Shown: positions 44,375 to 53,400 of the stretch, in pieces | How positions within the stretch are numbered: position 1 is the first letter of the stretch | How the letters are laid out: each line of letters starts with the position of its first letter | NCBI GenBank assembly: GCA_017848795.1 | Contig: JAFIHG010000047.1 | Span: forward strand, 124,001 to 188,000 | From: Candidatus Nanopelagicales bacterium | Lineage (GTDB): Bacteria; Actinomycetota; Actinomycetes; S36-B12; CAIYMF01 | Direction: 5' to 3' | Length of the DNA stretch: 64,000 bases | Program-made: the position numbers and the translations under genes | The notes under the pieces: generated by a model | Told to the model about the DNA's origin: nothing | The model's database searches: none | What the model saw: only the letters and a program-made list of their open reading frames with translations

Positions 44375-45167
44375 CTCGCTGCGCCTCGCGCTCGGGACGT
44401 TCACCGCCGTGCCGGTCCCGGCCCCGCGCCGCGTCGACCGGGCCGCGGCGCGCGGCGCGATGCTGTGGGCGCCCTGGATCGGTCTGCTGCTCGCGCTCCC
44501 CATCGCTGCAGCGGTGGCGCTGGTACGGGCCGCCACCAGCGCAGGCCCCGACGCGCCCGACCTGCTGCTGGCCGCGCTCGCGGTTGCCGCGCTCGCAGTG
44601 GCGACACGGTTCCTGCACCTCGACGGCCTCGCCGACACCGCCGACGCCTTCGGCGCCAAGGGCACCGGCCCGACCCAGCGCGAGCGCCGCCTCGCGGTGA
44701 TGCGCCGCCCCGACACCGGCGCGTTCGGCGTGGCAGCGCTCGCCCTGGTGCTGCTGGTCCAGGTCGCCGCGCTGACCGGGTGTCTGCAGGCAGGCCACGG
44801 CCCCGCGGGGTTCGTCCTCGCCGTCGTCACCGGCCGGCTCGCCGCCACCTGCGCCGCGAGCGCACCGGTGCCGGCTGCGCGCCGCGACGGCCTGGGCGCC
44901 GCCGTCGCCGGGAGTGTCCCGGTCCGCGCGGCGGTGCTGACGGGGCTCGCGGTCCTGCTGCTCGCGGCCGCCGTCGGTGCGTACGACGACCCCACCGCCC
45001 GGCTCGTCGTCGTCCTGCCCGCCTCCGTGCTGCTCGGCGCCGCCGCCGCCGCCGCGACGAGCGCATGGTCGGTACGCGCCCTCGGCGGCATCACCGGCGA
45101 CACCCTCGGCGCGACGGTCGAGGTCGCGACGACCACAGCGCTCGTCGCGACCGCGCTGCTCGCCTGA
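44367..45167 (+). CDS. cobS: Adenosylcobinamide-GDP ribazoletransferase (cobalamin 5'-phosphate synthase)
   Basis: The 266-residue membrane enzyme joins AdoCbi-GDP and alpha-ribazole (phosphate), the last major step of B12 assembly. It has six or seven helices and the conserved [19 protein letters not shown]...[15 protein letters not shown] acidic motif that binds Mg2+-nucleotide. With cobU and cobT it forms the salvage/late pathway; corrin-ring synthesis genes are absent from the window, consistent with uptake of corrinoids by the ECF system. Confidence 0.95.
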   Translation: MPDSLRLALGTFTAVPVPAPRRVDRAAARGAMLWAPWIGLLLALPIAAAVALVRAATSAGPDAPDLLLAALAVAALAVATRFLHLDGLADTADAFGAKGTGPTQRERRLAVMRRPDTGAFGVAALALVLLVQVAALTGCLQAGHGPAGFVLAVVTGRLAATCAASAPVPAARRDGLGAAVAGSVPVRAAVLTGLAVLLLAAAVGAYDDPTARLVVVLPASVLLGAAAAAATSAWSVRALGGITGDTLGATVEVATTTALVATALLA

Positions 45168-45270
45168 CGCGTGCCCGCGCCGCCTTCGCCGGCCGGTTCC
45201 CGGGCCGGTGGTGGCCAACCTCACTCCGGGATGGTCCGGGGCACTGCTGGCGGCCAGGGATCATGGAGCC

Positions 45271-45504
45271 ATGACTTCCGCACCCGCTCCCGCCGCCGCG
45301 ACGGCGCACGCCACCGCCACGGACGCCGACGCCCCGCGCGTGCGTGCCGAACCCGACCACATGTCCCCCGCCTTCTTCCGGGGCACGCTCGCCACGCTGA
45401 TCGTCGGCGGCCTGCTCTGCCTCGGCGTCTTCGGCGCCGTCTCGTGGAGCGGCTCGGTCTCCCAGACCGGCGGCAACGTGCCGGTCATCGAGTCCGCGCC
45501 CTGA
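45271..45504 (+). CDS. Small single-pass membrane protein, unknown
   Basis: The 77-residue product starts at ATG 45271 with an Ala/Thr-rich disordered 35-residue N-terminus, then FFRGTLATLIVGGLLCLGVFGAVSWSGS, a single membrane helix. No family recognised. It lies 103 bp after cobS and 4 bp before the convergent gcvT stop. Confidence 0.45.
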   Translation: MTSAPAPAAATAHATATDADAPRVRAEPDHMSPAFFRGTLATLIVGGLLCLGVFGAVSWSGSVSQTGGNVPVIESAP

Positions 45505-45508
45505 CGGA

Positions 45509-46618
45509 CTAGCGCACCCGGCTCTCGACGAACGGCGGCTGCTGCACCTGGAAGCGCAGCGTCCGGCCGCGTACGTCGAGCAGCACCTCGTCGTCAACGC
45601 CGACACCGGCGTCGCTGTCGAGCAGCGCCAGGGCGACCCCCTGCTTGCGCGTCGGTGAGAACGTGCCGCTGGTGACCTCCCCGATCCGCCGCCCGTCCGC
45701 CGCGGCGAGCACGGCCATGCCGGGCCGTGGCACGGCCCGCTCGAGGGCCACGAGGCCCCACGAGCGCCGGCGGGGACCGGCCTGCTTCTCCTGCTCCAGC
45801 GCGGCCTTGCCGCGGAAGGCGGGCTTGGCCCACCCGACCGCCCAGCCCACCCGCGCCTGGACCGGGGTGATGTCGCGCGAGAGCTCGTGCCCGTGCAGCG
45901 CGTACCCCACCTCGGTGCGCAGCGTGTCGCGCGCCCCGAGCCCGCACGCACGTACGCCGGCCGCCTGCAGCCGGTCCCACCAGTGCGTCGCGTCGTCCCA
46001 GGGCAGCACCAGCTCGTACCCGTGCTCGCCGGTATAACCGGTACGGCAGACCACCACCGGCCGCCCGTCGGCGCTCGCGTCGACGAAACCCATGTAGTCC
46101 AGGTCCGTCGGCAGGCCGACCGCGGCGAGCACGGCTGCCGACCGTGGTCCCTGTACGGCGAGCACCGCGTGCTCGCGGTGTTCGTCGTGCACCCTCACCT
46201 CCGCCGGTGCGTCGGCCTGCAGCACCGCGCGGACCGCGGCGGTGTTCGCCGCGTTGGGGACCAGGAAGACCTCCTGCGGACCTCGCAGGTAGGCGATCAG
46301 GTCGTCGATGACCCCGCCGCGCTCGTCGCAGAGCAGGGTGTACTGCGCCTTGCCCGGCGTGATCCTGTCCAGGTCAGCGGTGAGCACGCGGTTGAGGTAC
46401 GCGGCGGCTCCCGGCCCGCTCACCCGCACCTTGCCCAGGTGACTCACGTCGAACACGCCCACGTCCTCGCGGACGGCGGTGTGCTCGGCGACGACTCCCC
46501 CGCCGGCGTACTCCAGCGGCATCGACCACCCCGCGAAGTCCCCCAGCTTCGCGCCGAGCGCGACGTGGCGCTCGTGCAAGGGCGACACCCTTGCCTGCTC
46601 CGACCCGTCCGTACCCAT
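45509..46618 (-). CDS. gcvT: Glycine cleavage system T protein (aminomethyltransferase)
   Basis: The 369-residue folate enzyme has N-terminal [23 protein letters not shown], the [12 protein letters not shown] strand with the catalytic Asp, [14 protein letters not shown], and C-terminal [21 protein letters not shown] barrel motifs. It transfers the methylene group from H-protein to tetrahydrofolate. gcvH, gcvP and lpdA are not adjacent; an lpdA lies at 58.8 kb. The ATG at 46618 has TAGGTT 6 nt upstream, a leaderless start, divergent from pepA. Confidence 0.93.
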   Translation of the reverse strand: MGTDGSEQARVSPLHERHVALGAKLGDFAGWSMPLEYAGGGVVAEHTAVREDVGVFDVSHLGKVRVSGPGAAAYLNRVLTADLDRITPGKAQYTLLCDERGGVIDDLIAYLRGPQEVFLVPNAANTAAVRAVLQADAPAEVRVHDEHREHAVLAVQGPRSAAVLAAVGLPTDLDYMGFVDASADGRPVVVCRTGYTGEHGYELVLPWDDATHWWDRLQAAGVRACGLGARDTLRTEVGYALHGHELSRDITPVQARVGWAVGWAKPAFRGKAALEQEKQAGPRRRSWGLVALERAVPRPGMAVLAAADGRRIGEVTSGTFSPTRKQGVALALLDSDAGVGVDDEVLLDVRGRTLRFQVQQPPFVESRVR

Positions 46619-46624
46619 GACGGC

Positions 46625-46630
46625 AACCTA
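46625..46630 (-). promoter_or_regulatory. -10 element of a leaderless promoter for gcvT
   Basis: TAGGTT on the minus strand, then 6 nt, then ATG at 46618. Confidence 0.5.
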
Positions 46631-46747
46631 GCGAGGCGACCGGCGCGGCCCGCTCGCGCATCAGGGAGCACCCGGAGGCAGGTGCGGCGGGCACTAGAGT
46701 CGCTGCGCCGCTCGATCCGTATCCGTCAGAGCCGACGAGGAGCACCC

Positions 46748-48265
46748 GTGACGACCGTTTCGCTGTCCGCCGCCGATCTGTCCACGCTCTCGAGTGACGC
46801 GGTGGTCGTCGCGACCGTCCCGGCGGGCGGGCGGAGCAAGAGCGCGCGGATCACCGGCCCCGCGAGCCGGTTGCGCGCCGCCGCCGGCAGGAAGCTGCAG
46901 GAGTCGCTCGACGCGCTGGGCGCCACCGGCAAGACCGGGGAGGTCGTACGGATCCCGGGTGCGGGAGTCTTCGCGGCACCGCTCGTCGTCGCCGTGGGGC
47001 TGGGCAAGGACCCCGTGACGCCCGAGGGGTTGCGCCGGGCGGCTGGCGCGGCGACCCGCGCCCTGGCCGGGAGTCGCCGCGCAGCGTTCGGGCTGCCTGT
47101 CGAGGGGCCCGCCGAGCTCGAAGCGGTCGCCGAGGGGATCATCCTCGGCGGGTACGGTTTCACCTCCTTCCGTGCCGACTCGATGACGGGACGCAAGGCC
47201 GAGCTGCGGACCGCCAGCATCGTCGTCGAGGACGCGAAGGACGGCGCCGCGAAGGCGGCGTTGCGCCGTGCCCAGACGGTGGCCGAGGCGGTCAACCTCG
47301 CCCGCGACCTCGTCAACACGCCCTCCTCGGCTCTCGGACCCGCGGAGCTGGCGCAGGCCGCCGTCGACGCCGCGGCCGGGCTGCCGCTGCAGGTCGAGGT
47401 GCTCGAAGAGGAGCAGTTGCGCGAGGGCGGGTACGGCGGGCTGGTCGGTGTCGGCCAGGGGTCGCACCGCGGCCCGCGGCTGGTGCGCATGGCGTACCGC
47501 CCGGAGGGAGCGGGCGCCCACCTCGCGCTCGTCGGCAAGGGCATCACGTTCGACACCGGCGGGATCTCCATCAAACCCTCGCTGAACATGCATCACATGA
47601 AGGGCGACATGGCGGGAGCGGCCGCGGTCATCGCTGCGACCGCCGCGATCGCCCGGCTTGGCCTCCCGGTGGCGGTCACCGGGTACGCCGCGGTGGCGGA
47701 GAACATGCCCGGCGGCGGCGCGCAGCGCCCCGGCGACGTCATCACGATCTACGGCGGCAAGACGGTCGAGGTCCTCGACACCGACGCGGAGGGCCGGCTG
47801 GTGCTGGCCGATGCGCTCGTGCGCGCCCAGCAGGACGCTCCCGACGTACTCGTCGACATCGCCACCCTCACCGGCGCGCAGACGATCGCGCTCGGGTCGC
47901 GCACCACCGGGATCATGTCCAACGACGACGAGCTGCGCGAGGCGGTCCACGACGCGGCGAGCCGCGCCGGGGAGACCACCTGGCCGATGCCGCAGCCCGA
48001 GGAGCTGCGGCCGAACTTCGACAGCCTGGTCGCGGACATCGCGAACATCCCGACGGTCGCGCGCCGCGAAGGCGGGATGCTCGCCGCCTCCGTGTTCCTG
48101 CGCGAGTTCGTACGCGACGGGCAGCGCTGGGCGCACCTGGACATCGCCGGACCGGCCAGCAACGAGGGTGCGGCGTACGGCTACAACGCCAAGGGCGCGA
48201 CCGGTGTCGGGGTGCGCACCTTCGTCCAGCTCGCCGAGGATCTCGCGGACGAGGAACTCGTCTGA
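46748..48265 (+). CDS. pepA: Leucyl aminopeptidase (M17)
   Basis: The 505-residue cytosolic aminopeptidase has an N-terminal macro-like domain and a catalytic domain with GKGITFDTGGISIKPSLNMHHMKGDMAGAAAV and the metal-binding DTDAEGRLVLADAL, which supply two-metal ligands. M17 enzymes form hexamers that trim N-terminal hydrophobic residues and, in enterobacteria, bind DNA. GTG at 46748 has GAGGAG 5 nt upstream. It lies 15 bp before a short coupled gene. Confidence 0.95.
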   Translation: MTTVSLSAADLSTLSSDAVVVATVPAGGRSKSARITGPASRLRAAAGRKLQESLDALGATGKTGEVVRIPGAGVFAAPLVVAVGLGKDPVTPEGLRRAAGAATRALAGSRRAAFGLPVEGPAELEAVAEGIILGGYGFTSFRADSMTGRKAELRTASIVVEDAKDGAAKAALRRAQTVAEAVNLARDLVNTPSSALGPAELAQAAVDAAAGLPLQVEVLEEEQLREGGYGGLVGVGQGSHRGPRLVRMAYRPEGAGAHLALVGKGITFDTGGISIKPSLNMHHMKGDMAGAAAVIAATAAIARLGLPVAVTGYAAVAENMPGGGAQRPGDVITIYGGKTVEVLDTDAEGRLVLADALVRAQQDAPDVLVDIATLTGAQTIALGSRTTGIMSNDDELREAVHDAASRAGETTWPMPQPEELRPNFDSLVADIANIPTVARREGGMLAASVFLREFVRDGQRWAHLDIAGPASNEGAAYGYNAKGATGVGVRTFVQLAEDLADEELV

Positions 48266-48280
48266 GCGCCGCTCGGGCAC

Positions 48281-48451
48281 ATGCTGCGGGTCTCCGCGGA
48301 CGACGCCGCCGCCGTCGACTGGTTGCGCGATGCCGGGATGACATCCCGGCGCGGGGTCGACGAGGTCAGCGAGTTGACCGAGGCGCAGCTGACGATGCTG
48401 GACGGGCTCGGCGTACGGGTGCACCTGGCCGGTGAGGTGTCGCTGTCCTGA
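48281..48451 (+). CDS. Short ORF coupled to the FGGY kinase
   Basis: A 56-codon frame from ATG 48281 (MLRVSADDAAAVDWLRDAGMTSRRGVDEVSELTEAQLTM...) ends TGATG at 48449-48453, sharing one base with the kinase start. The product is acidic, helical and without a membrane segment. No family recognised. Coding appearance and perfect coupling favour a real gene; the short length and lack of homologue knowledge argue for caution. Confidence 0.4.
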   Translation: MLRVSADDAAAVDWLRDAGMTSRRGVDEVSELTEAQLTMLDGLGVRVHLAGEVSLS

Positions 48452-49956
48452 TGGAGGCAGTTCTCGGAGTCGACATCGGCACCTCCAGCAGCAAGGGCGT
48501 GCTCGTCGCGCTGGACGGTCGGGTGCTGGCCACCGCGACCCGCGAGCACGCGGTCGCGCGGCCCGCCCCGGGGTTCGTCGAGATGCCGCCCGAGACCTGG
48601 TGGGCCGAGTTCTGCTCCCTCGCCCGCGAGCTGACCGCCGCCGGCGAGCGCGTCCTGGGCGTCGGGGTGAGCGGCATGGGTCCCTGCGTCGCGATGACCG
48701 ACGAGGCGGGAACGCCACTTCGCCAGGCGATCCTCTACGGCGTCGACACCCGAGCGCGGGCACAGATCGACGCGTTGGAGGATCGGCTCGGCGTCGCAGC
48801 CGTCCTGGAACGGTGCGGGAGCGCACTGTCCAGCCAGTCGGTCGGGCCGAAGCTCGCCTGGCTGAACGAGCACGAGCCGCACCTGTTCGCGCGGGCGCGC
48901 CGCCTGTTCATGCCCGCGTCCTGGTTGGTCTGGAACCTCACGGGGCAGTACGTGCTCGATCACCACTCCGCGAGCCAGTGCACCCCGCTCTACGACATCC
49001 ACGAACTGCGCTGGCACGACACGTGGTCCGCCGACCTGTTCGGGGAGATCGAACGTCCGCCGCTCGTCTGGGCCGACGCCACCGTCGGCGACGTGTCCGT
49101 GCAAGCCGCTGCGCGCACCGGCCTGCCCGCGGGAATCCCTGTCATCAGCGGGACCATCGACGCCTGGACCGAGGCGGTCAGCGTCGACGCGCAGCATCCA
49201 GGTGACCTGATGATCATGTATGGCACCACGATGTTCTTCATCAACACGGTGGCGCGGCCGCTCTTCGCGCCGCCGCTCTGGGCCACCACCGGAGCCACCG
49301 CAGGCACACGCTGCCTCGCCGGCGGCATGGCGGCATCGGGGGCGATAACCAACTGGCTCCGCGACCTGCTCGGCCGACCGCACTTCGACACGCTGCTTGC
49401 GGAGGCCGACGCCTCCGGACCTGGTGCGAGAGGACTGCTGCTGCTCCCGCACCTCGCCGGCGAGCGGACGCCGATCGCGGATCCTGACGCACGCGGGGTG
49501 CTCGTCGGGCTTTCGTTGCAGCACACCCGCGGCGATCTGTACCGGGCGGCGTTGGAGGCGACCGCTTTCGGCGCACGGCACAACATCGACGCGATCCGTA
49601 CGGCCGGCGGGGCGATCGACACCGTGACCGCGGTGGGCGGGGGCACGCGTGGGCGGCTCTGGACCGAGATCGTCTCCTCCGTGACCGGGCTGGCCCAGCA
49701 GGTGCGCCGGACGTCCATCGGCGCGAGCTACGGTGCCGCCTACCTGGCCGCGCACGCGCTGGACCCGGGCGCCCGGATCGCCGATTGGAACCCGGTCGAC
49801 CACGTCGTGGAACCGGACATGGAGCAGCAGCGCGTCTATGACGAGCGCTACCGGCTCTATCTCGAGCTCTACCCCGCGACGGCTCGGTTCTCGCACGCGC
49901 TCGCGGACACCGCGGTCAGCACTCCGCCAGGGCAGCCACGAGGACACGGACCCTGA
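48451..49956 (+). CDS. FGGY-family carbohydrate kinase (xylulokinase-like)
   Basis: The 501-residue kinase has GVDIGTSSSKGVLVALDG phosphate-binding loop, GVSGMGPCV, a DAWTEAVSV catalytic-Asp segment, and TAVGGGTRGRLWTEIVSSVTG adenosine-binding motif. It most resembles the xylulokinase branch but the sugar specificity cannot be told. No isomerase or transporter accompanies it. Start ATG 48451 is fixed by the TGATG overlap. Confidence 0.85.
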   Translation: MEAVLGVDIGTSSSKGVLVALDGRVLATATREHAVARPAPGFVEMPPETWWAEFCSLARELTAAGERVLGVGVSGMGPCVAMTDEAGTPLRQAILYGVDTRARAQIDALEDRLGVAAVLERCGSALSSQSVGPKLAWLNEHEPHLFARARRLFMPASWLVWNLTGQYVLDHHSASQCTPLYDIHELRWHDTWSADLFGEIERPPLVWADATVGDVSVQAAARTGLPAGIPVISGTIDAWTEAVSVDAQHPGDLMIMYGTTMFFINTVARPLFAPPLWATTGATAGTRCLAGGMAASGAITNWLRDLLGRPHFDTLLAEADASGPGARGLLLLPHLAGERTPIADPDARGVLVGLSLQHTRGDLYRAALEATAFGARHNIDAIRTAGGAIDTVTAVGGGTRGRLWTEIVSSVTGLAQQVRRTSIGASYGAAYLAAHALDPGARIADWNPVDHVVEPDMEQQRVYDERYRLYLELYPATARFSHALADTAVSTPPGQPRGHGP

Positions 49957-49993
49957 ATCACAGGCGCCCGCGGGATGGCTGGGCGCCCGCCGG

Positions 49994-50311
49994 CTACAGG
50001 TCGAGAACCACGGCCAGTGCCTCGTCGACCCGCTCCATCTCCTGGAGCGTCAGGACTCCGACTGGCTCGGTGAGGCGAGTGAGGTCCACGGTGGCGAGTT
50101 GGTCGCACAGCACCAGGGTCTGCTGATCGGCGATGACCACCGCCGGCCGCAAGCTGGTCCGCCGTGCGCTGGTACTCGTGAACGCGACGATGCACGTGCT
50201 GAGCGCGAGCCAGCCGGTTTGGAGCACGACGGCGTACCGACGGCCCTGCTGCGCATGGCCCGCGCCGATCGTGCTACGCCGCTCGAGCCGTCGAGGGCTC
50301 CGTACTGGCAC
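49994..50311 (-). CDS. MazF/PemK-like toxin, apparently orphan
   Basis: The 105-residue product has the MazF-like core GRRYAVVLQTGWLALSTCIVAFTSTSARRTSLRPAVV...TLVLCDQLATVDLTRLTEPVGVLTLQEMERVDEALAVVL, corresponding to strands of the CcdB/PemK barrel. MazF ribonucleases cut RNA in stress. The usual N-terminal R-G-E-I-(Y/W) segment is missing; the first 20 residues are arginine-rich (MPVRSPRRLERRS), which may reflect a frameshift or wrong start. No antitoxin gene is recognisable upstream (50312-50442). It could be a decayed or orphan module. Confidence 0.65.
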   Translation of the reverse strand: MPVRSPRRLERRSTIGAGHAQQGRRYAVVLQTGWLALSTCIVAFTSTSARRTSLRPAVVIADQQTLVLCDQLATVDLTRLTEPVGVLTLQEMERVDEALAVVLDL

Positions 50312-50314
50312 TCC

Positions 50315-50344
50315 GCATCTGCATCTGCATCATCTGCATCTGCA
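50315..50344. repeat. GCATCT short tandem repeat
   Basis: GCATCTGCATCTGCATCATC and following GCATCTGCA (50315-50344) form a near-perfect hexanucleotide repeat immediately upstream of the MazF-like start on the minus strand. It may have caused slippage in the 5' end of the toxin gene or its lost partner. Confidence 0.8.
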
Positions 50345-50429
50345 GGGCGGGATCTTCGACGTGGCGGACGCCATAAGGACGAAGGTCCCGAATCGCTGGG
50401 GTCCGCGAGACAGGGCGTGACGGACTGCC

Positions 50430-50435
50430 TACGGT
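50430..50435 (+). promoter_or_regulatory. -10 element of a leaderless promoter for narG
   Basis: TACGGT, then 7 nt, then ATG at 50443. This favours ATG 50443 over the in-frame GTG at 50437. Confidence 0.45.
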
Positions 50436-50442
50436 CGTGGGC

Positions 50443-53400
50443 ATGACCACGACGCGGGGTGTGGACGGACCAGCACGCGCAGACGGGACCGCCCCGGGGC
50501 CGGACGGCCCACTGGTGGACGGGCTGCTCAAGACCGGACGATTCTTCACCCGCTGGGACGAGTCGGCGGACGGGCGCGCCGTCTACCGCGAGGGCGGGCG
50601 CCAGGGCGACGTCTTCTACCGGGACCGCTGGAGCCACGACAAGGTGGTGCGCTCCACCCACGGCGTCAACTGCACCGGCTCGTGCTCCTGGAAGGTGTAC
50701 GTCAAGGACGGCATCATCACCTGGGAGACCCAGCAGACCGACTACCCCACGACCGGTCCGGACCGCCCGGAGTACGAGCCCCGCGGCTGCCCCCGCGGCG
50801 CGGCCTTCAGCTGGTACACCTACTCCCCCACCCGGGTGCGCTACCCGTACGCCCGCGGCGTGCTGCTCGAGCTGTACCGCGAGGCCAAGGCGCGCCTCGG
50901 CGACCCGGTGCTCGCCTGGGCCGACGTCGTCGGTGACCCGGAACGTCGCCGGCGCTACCAGCAGGCGCGCGGCAAGGGCGGGCTGGTGCGCACCAGCTGG
51001 GAGGAGGCCACCGAGATCACGGCCGCGGCGCACGTGCACACCATCAAGACGTACGGCCCGGACCGCTGCGCCGGCTTCTCCCCGATCCCCGCGATGTCGA
51101 TCGTCTCCCACTGCGTGGGCACCCGGTTCATCCAGCTCATCGGCGGGGTGATGACCTCGTTCTACGACTGGTACGCCGACCTGCCGGTGGCCTCGCCCCA
51201 GGTGTTCGGCGACCAGACCGACGTGCCAGAGTCCGGCGACTGGTGGGACTCGAGCTACCTGATGATGTGGGGCTCCAACGTCCCGGTCACCCGTACGCCC
51301 GACGCGCACTGGATGACCGAGGTCCGCTACCGCGGCACCAAGGTGGTCTCGGTCAGCCCGGACTACGCCGACAACACCAAGTTCGCCGACGAGTGGCTGC
51401 CCGCGCAGTCCGGCACCGACGCCGCACTCGCCATGGCGATGGGTCACGTGATCCTGCGCGAGTTCCTCGTCGACCGGGCGGTGCCGTTCTTCCACGACTA
51501 CGTGCGCCAGTACACCGACCTGCCCTTCCTCGTCACCCTCGTCGAGCGGGACGGGGCGTACGTCGTCGGCAAGAACGTCACCGCGGCCGACCTCGGCGAC
51601 ACCTCCGAGGGAGCGGCGTGGAAGACCGTGCTGCTCGACGAGGCGACCGGCGAGCCGGTGGTGCCGAACGGCTCGCTCGGGTTCCGCTACACCGAGTCCG
51701 GCGCCGGCAAGTGGAACCTCGACCTCGCGGGCGTACGCCCCGCGCTCTCGGTCCGCGTGGCGCCCGGTGAGAGCGGCGCCGTCGAGGTGCTGCTGCCGGC
51801 GTTCGAGAACGCCGACGGGTCCGGCAGCGTGCTGCGCCGCGGCGTGCCGACCCGCACCGTGAACGGGCACCTGGTCACGACGGTCTTCGACCTGATGCTC
51901 GCCCAGTACGGCGTCTCCCGCGCCGGGTTGCCGGGCCAGTGGCCGACCGGGTACGACGACGCGGCCACGCCGTACACCCCGGCATGGCAGGAGGCGATCA
52001 CCTCGGTGCCCGCCGAGGCGGCGATCCGCATCGCCCGCGAGTTCGCGACGAACGCGGAGGAGTCCGGCGGCCGCTCCATGATCATCATGGGGGCAGGGAT
52101 CTGCCAGTGGTTCCACGGTGATGCCACGTACCGGGCGATCCTGGCGATGCTGATGCTCACCGGGTCGATGGGCCGCAACGGTGGCGGCTGGGCGCACTAC
52201 GTCGGCCAGGAGAAGTGCCGGCCGATCACCGGGTGGCTCTCGCTGGCGAACGGCCTGGACTGGAGCCGCCCGCCGCGCACCGTCCCCGGCACCTCGTACT
52301 GGTACATGCACACCGACCAGTGGCGCTACGACGGGTACGCCGCCGACGAGCTCTCCCACCCGCTCGCCGAGGGCCACCTGGCCGGTCTTTCCACCGCCGA
52401 CACCATCGCCAAGGCGGTGCGGCTGGGCTGGTCGCCGTTCTACCCGCAGTTCGACCGCAACCCGCTCGAACTCGCCGACGAGGCGGTCGCGGCGAACCCG
52501 GACCGGCCGGCGGACCACATCGTCGAGCGGCTCACGAACGGCGCGCTCAAGTTCGCCGTACAGGACCCCGACGCGCCCGAGAACTGGCCCCGCACCCTGG
52601 TGCTGTGGCGCGCGAACCTGCTCGGTTCCTCGAGCAAGGGCAACGAGTACTTCCTCAAGCACCTGCTCGGCACGCACTCCAACGCCACCGCGACCGAGGC
52701 CGACATCGCCAACCGCGAGGTGCTGCGCCGCCCGGAGATCCCCGAGGGCAAGCTGGACCTGCTGGTCAGCTCGGACTTCCGGATGACCTCCACCACGCTG
52801 CTGTCGGACATCGTCTTCCCGACCGCGACCTGGTACGAGAAGCACGACCTGTCCAGCACCGACATGCACCCGTTCGTCCACGCGTTCTCCCCCGCGATCG
52901 ACCCGCCGTGGGAGGCCAGGAGCGACTTCGACACCTTCCACGCGATCGCCCGCAAGCTCTCGGACCTCGCGCGGACCCACCTCGGGACCCGCAAGGACCT
53001 GGTCAGCGTGCCGATGCAGCACGACACGCCGGGCGAGACCGCCCAACCCGGCGGGCACGCGCTGGACTGGGCCGCCGGCGAGGTCCCTGCGATCCCCGGC
53101 CAGACGATGCCGGTGCTGGCCGTCGTGGAACGCGACTACACGGCGATCGCCGACAAGCTCTCGGCGCTCGGCCCGCTGACCGAGAAGCTCGGGCTGGGTG
53201 TCAAGAACGTCACGTTCCGGCTCGACGAGCAGGTCCGCCAACTGGCCGGCATGAACGGGGTGATGCTGGGAGGGGCCGCGGACGGCCGGCCCGCGCTCGA
53301 CACGGACACCAAGCTCGCCGAGGCGATCCTGACGCTGTCCGGCACGACGAACGGCGAGCTCGCGGTGCAGGGCTTCCGCACCCTCGAGAAGCGGGTGGGC

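Noticed and set aside
50274-50549. Minus-strand frame as possible antitoxin of the MazF-like gene
   Set aside because: It overlaps the narG start, contains a Met-Gln repeat from the GCATCT array, and has no AbrB, RHH or Phd-like motif.
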